From: Promethearchaeati archaeon
GTDB taxonomy: Archaea > Asgardarchaeota > Heimdallarchaeia > Heimdallarchaeales > Heimdallarchaeaceae
Reading direction: 5' to 3'
Assembly: GCA_013166775.1 (NCBI GenBank)
Contig: JABLTJ010000012.1
Coordinates: forward strand, 1 to 64,000
DNA: 64,000 bases
Shown here: piece after piece, positions 61,671-64,000 of the stretch
How the letters are laid out: each line of letters opens with the position of its first letter
How positions within the stretch are numbered: the first letter of the stretch is position 1
Translations under genes and position numbers: made by a program
Notes under the pieces: model-generated
Seen by the model: only the letters and a program-made list of their open reading frames with translations
What the model was told of the DNA's origin: nothing
Databases searched by the model: none

Positions 61671-62270
61671 TTATTTCTTCGCTTTTAGGAGATACCAGTG
61701 TTTATGAATTTCTGTTAATTTCACTTTGAATCCTATAGCTTGAAGCATTTCTTTAGTTAACTCTGCATTCTGTTTTTTTGATGGCACACCATAAGCTGTT
61801 CTAACAGCTGTTTTATCTGGAAAAATAACCTTTATCTTAATCAGAAAAACACCTTCTTCTTTTGCAATAGATGCATCCCATATCCAAAATTCTCCTTTTT
61901 GAGAAATGACTCTATAGACTTCTTTGAACACTTCTCTTTTATCCTCGTTTGACATGTACATGATACTGAAAAAAGCTGTTGCGCTATCAAATTGTCCATC
62001 AGAGAATTTCAGATTTCTTGCATCAGCTAGTATCCATTTAGCTTCTGGAGCTTTATGTTGAGCTTCATCTATTTCACTTTGAAGTTTATCTACAACTGTA
62101 ATTCTGTCTCTTCCAATTTGTGCAATGATTCCTTCTCCACCTCCACCAATGTCAATAACAGAATTTTCTGGGATCGATTTGATTTCTATTTTGTGTGTTC
62201 TTTTTATTAATAGCTGAAGGATAAACTTTGCATAATTGGATTTCTTAGATTTTTTCGGAGGTGTAGTCAT
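61671..62270 (-). CDS. Class I SAM-dependent methyltransferase
   Basis: 199 residues with SVIDIGGGGEGIIAQIGRDR (motif I, ~residue 40), VVDKLQSEI, AKWILADARNLKFSDGQFDS (motifs II-III) and EVYRVISQKGEFWIWDA, the compact methyltransferase core. A basic head (KKSKKSNYAKFILQ) precedes it. It is not closely similar to the 58320 enzyme beyond the shared fold. The start is ATG 62270. The substrate is unknown. It faces the convergent DegT-type gene across a 211-nt gap and shares direction with the upstream propeller protein gene. Confidence 0.82.
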   Translation of the reverse strand: MTTPPKKSKKSNYAKFILQLLIKRTHKIEIKSIPENSVIDIGGGGEGIIAQIGRDRITVVDKLQSEIDEAQHKAPEAKWILADARNLKFSDGQFDSATAFFSIMYMSNEDKREVFKEVYRVISQKGEFWIWDASIAKEEGVFLIKIKVIFPDKTAVRTAYGVPSKKQNAELTKEMLQAIGFKVKLTEIHKHWYLLKAKK

Positions 62271-62515
62271 ATTGAAAGATAATTAATTCAGCTTAAAATT
62301 CTTTCTCATTATTTTGTAATGTTTCAAGCTGATTAGCTTATTATTTCATGAAGCTAATAGAGAGATTAAGATTAGTATTAACATTATCATTTTGTTAGTT
62401 TTAATAATATCACATCTAACAAATCATGAATTTTATTTCACAATATATAAAGATATCTTGGACAAAATGAGATAGAAAAAAAAGAGCTCCCGTTAAGAAT
62501 GAAAGAGAAGAAGAA

Positions 62516-64000
62516 TTACTTCTTCTTTCCACTTTTAGGTCTACTTGTGGATTGAATTTTACTACTTAGAAGAGCGTATGTAAGAACAGAGAATATCAAC
62601 TGAAATCCCAGAACTATTCCTGCAAATACAAGTATCTCACTAAGCTCAAGTGAAGCGAAGAATCCTGTACCTCTTACTACTTCAACAAACACAGTGTTTG
62701 AAATAAGACTATCTCCATAGTCATTTGTAGCAACAATTGCGTAATAGTAGATGCCTGTGGTATCAACTGTATCAGTGAAGTATGAATTATTAGTCGTAGC
62801 TATTGGGATTAATCCTGTAACTGAAGAGAATGGAGAAGTTTCTCTGTAGATTGAGAAGTTTTTAGCACCTTGTATTGCTGACCAACTCAAAGCAATGTTT
62901 CCAACAGAGCTTGGATTTGGATTTATTTCTTCTAAGATAGGTTGCATCGGAGCTCCTACAAATTTCTTGTAAAAGAGATCTTGATCGGGACCAGCTCCTA
63001 ATATTGAAGAAGTATCAAGAAATATCATATGCACATGACCTAGTGAATCAACAGCTAAAACGGGGAATGAAGCTATTCCTTCATGATCATATGTAAGAAC
63101 ACTTAGGGACGACCAAATATTTGTATTTAAATCAAGATATTTGAAAAATATGTTATCGTTGGAACTTGGACCTCCAACATCTGTAGTGTCTTGCCAAGCT
63201 AAGTAGAGATAATCTGTACCATCGATTTCGATTTCTAAGTTCCAAGAATTTCCAGTACTCTCAGTTGAGATAACATCTGTTATAGACCAAGAATTTGAAT
63301 TGGGATTATACTTCCTGTGAAAGATATCAAAATCTACTCCAGAATCTAAATAATCTGTATAATCGTACCAAACAAGATGAATCATACCATCAGTACTTGT
63401 TGACATTTTGGCTTTGTATGATTCACCATCGCTAACAGAACTGATTAGTTGAGTTGAAGACCATGTCGTAAGATCGCTATCAAGTTTTCTAAAGAATATA
63501 TCTGTATCTGCTCCAGCGGCTATAATATTTGTAGAATCATGCCAAGCAATAATTATGTTCTCTTGAGAATCAAGTTGAATTTCTGGGAGATACGCATTCA
63601 TTGTACTCAGATCAGAAACCATTTCAGCAACTGACCATACTCCCGCTGCTGTTCTATATTTGTAAAGTATATCTTGATCAGCATCAGCATCAATGAAAGT
63701 CGCAGGATCTTCCCATACTACATGAGCAAAACCATTGGAATCAGCAACAATTGCTAAGTAAACAGAAACATCGACACTTTCCGTTGAAACAACTTCTACT
63801 ACACCCCATCCTGAGGAGGTTTTCTGTCTATAAAATATATCTGGATCTAATCCTGAACTTAAGATATCGTCTCCTTCACGCCAAGCAATATGCACTGTTC
63901 CTAAAGGATCAACAGCAATCACTGATATTTCAGAATAATCTGAACTACCTTCAGATACAAGTTCTAATTCTGACCAGCTTTTAAGCTCATAATCATATTT
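62516..64000 (-). CDS. Propeller surface protein, paralogue 4 (5' end beyond window)
   Basis: The frame is open to the window edge: upstream of GTG 63922 it reads YDYELKSWSELELVS, a typical repeat end, so the gene is partial. 494 residues are visible. It has six identifiable repeats (DIFYRQ, DILYKYR, DIFFRKL, DIFHRKY, NIFFKYL, DLFYKKF) and the tail of one more, giving seven as in the 38006 and 39863 genes. An FN3-like domain (IALSWSAIQGAKNFSIYRE), a TM (EILVFAGIVLGFQLIFSVL) and a Lys-rich end follow. A signal peptide is expected beyond the window. Same family as three other genes here. Confidence 0.85.
   Translation of the reverse strand, partial: KYDYELKSWSELELVSEGSSDYSEISVIAVDPLGTVHIAWREGDDILSSGLDPDIFYRQKTSSGWGVVEVVSTESVDVSVYLAIVADSNGFAHVVWEDPATFIDADADQDILYKYRTAAGVWSVAEMVSDLSTMNAYLPEIQLDSQENIIIAWHDSTNIIAAGADTDIFFRKLDSDLTTWSSTQLISSVSDGESYKAKMSTSTDGMIHLVWYDYTDYLDSGVDFDIFHRKYNPNSNSWSITDVISTESTGNSWNLEIEIDGTDYLYLAWQDTTDVGGPSSNDNIFFKYLDLNTNIWSSLSVLTYDHEGIASFPVLAVDSLGHVHMIFLDTSSILGAGPDQDLFYKKFVGAPMQPILEEINPNPSSVGNIALSWSAIQGAKNFSIYRETSPFSSVTGLIPIATTNNSYFTDTVDTTGIYYYAIVATNDYGDSLISNTVFVEVVRGTGFFASLELSEILVFAGIVLGFQLIFSVLTYALLSSKIQSTSRPKSGKKK

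Noticed and set aside
1..64000. CRISPR arrays, insertion sequences, rRNA and tRNA genes
   Set aside because: I saw no direct-repeat arrays with spacers, no transposase or integrase frames, and no tRNA or rRNA-like sequence by reading; a covariance-model search would settle small RNAs.

Overview
The window is AT-rich, gene-dense archaeal DNA, most likely from an Asgard archaeon and possibly Heimdallarchaeia-like. This placement is an inference from gene content, not from a marker phylogeny. Archaeal signs are the start-proximal TATA boxes about 24-28 nt upstream of many start codons (leaderless messages), GGTG/GGAG-type ribosome sites on a minority of genes, an archaeal-style phosphoglycerate kinase, a beta-CASP nuclease and a histone-fold protein. 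Asgard-like signs are a two-repeat gelsolin-domain protein, a Roadblock-domain protein fused to a long coiled coil, two longin/Roadblock-like domains, and a PARP-type zinc finger. No rRNA, tRNA, CRISPR array, transposase or integrase was seen. No stretch longer than 300 bases lacks a gene.

Layout. 0-10 kb: a tiny zinc-ribbon gene, threonine aldolase, an Ala/Pro-rich repeat protein, a beta-CASP metallo-beta-lactamase with an unknown N-terminal half, a helical-repeat protein, and two UDP-sugar dehydrogenase paralogues around an HxlR regulator that diverges from a 51-residue Cys/His protein. 10-22 kb: an HD phosphohydrolase, a large surface protein with a cytosolic zinc ribbon, an APH-like kinase, and an operon of a PadR-type regulator with a heterodimeric ABC exporter. 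22-30 kb: gelsolin protein, three HdeD/DUF308 membrane proteins, NhaA, a histone-like protein, an MscS channel, a zf-PARP protein and CorA, which reads as an ion and osmotic homeostasis neighbourhood with two DNA-associated proteins. 30-38 kb: a giant GNAT fusion, a longin-like protein, PGK and two SDR sugar-nucleotide-type enzymes. 38-44 kb: two tandem seven-repeat propeller surface proteins, then a TIGR04076/NTF2-like operon and a nucleotidyltransferase. 44-52 kb: a helical protein of unknown function, the Roadblock coiled-coil protein behind an ArsB/NhaD antiporter, and a TPR protein ending in a longin-like domain. 52-64 kb: an ABC ATPase with two fused nucleotide-binding domains plus a 1420-residue double FtsX permease, two methyltransferases, a DegT-type PLP enzyme, and two more propeller surface proteins, one shortened and frame-disrupted, the other running off the window.

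How the parts fit. UDP-sugar dehydrogenases, SDR epimerases, a DegT-type aminotransferase and methyltransferases could supply sugars for cell-surface glycans, and the many signal-peptide plus single-TM proteins are plausible acceptors (inference). The exporters, antiporters and channels suggest a cell envelope under ionic stress. The gelsolin, Roadblock, longin-like and coiled-coil proteins are candidate parts of an Asgard cytoskeletal or small-GTPase network.

The strongest leads are the Roadblock coiled-coil protein with the same roughly 55-residue motif at both ends of its coil, the two-blade surface-protein paralogue with an A7 slippery start region, the zf-PARP protein, the PadR regulator whose winged helix is split by a helical insertion, and the double-FtsX/double-NBD transporter.
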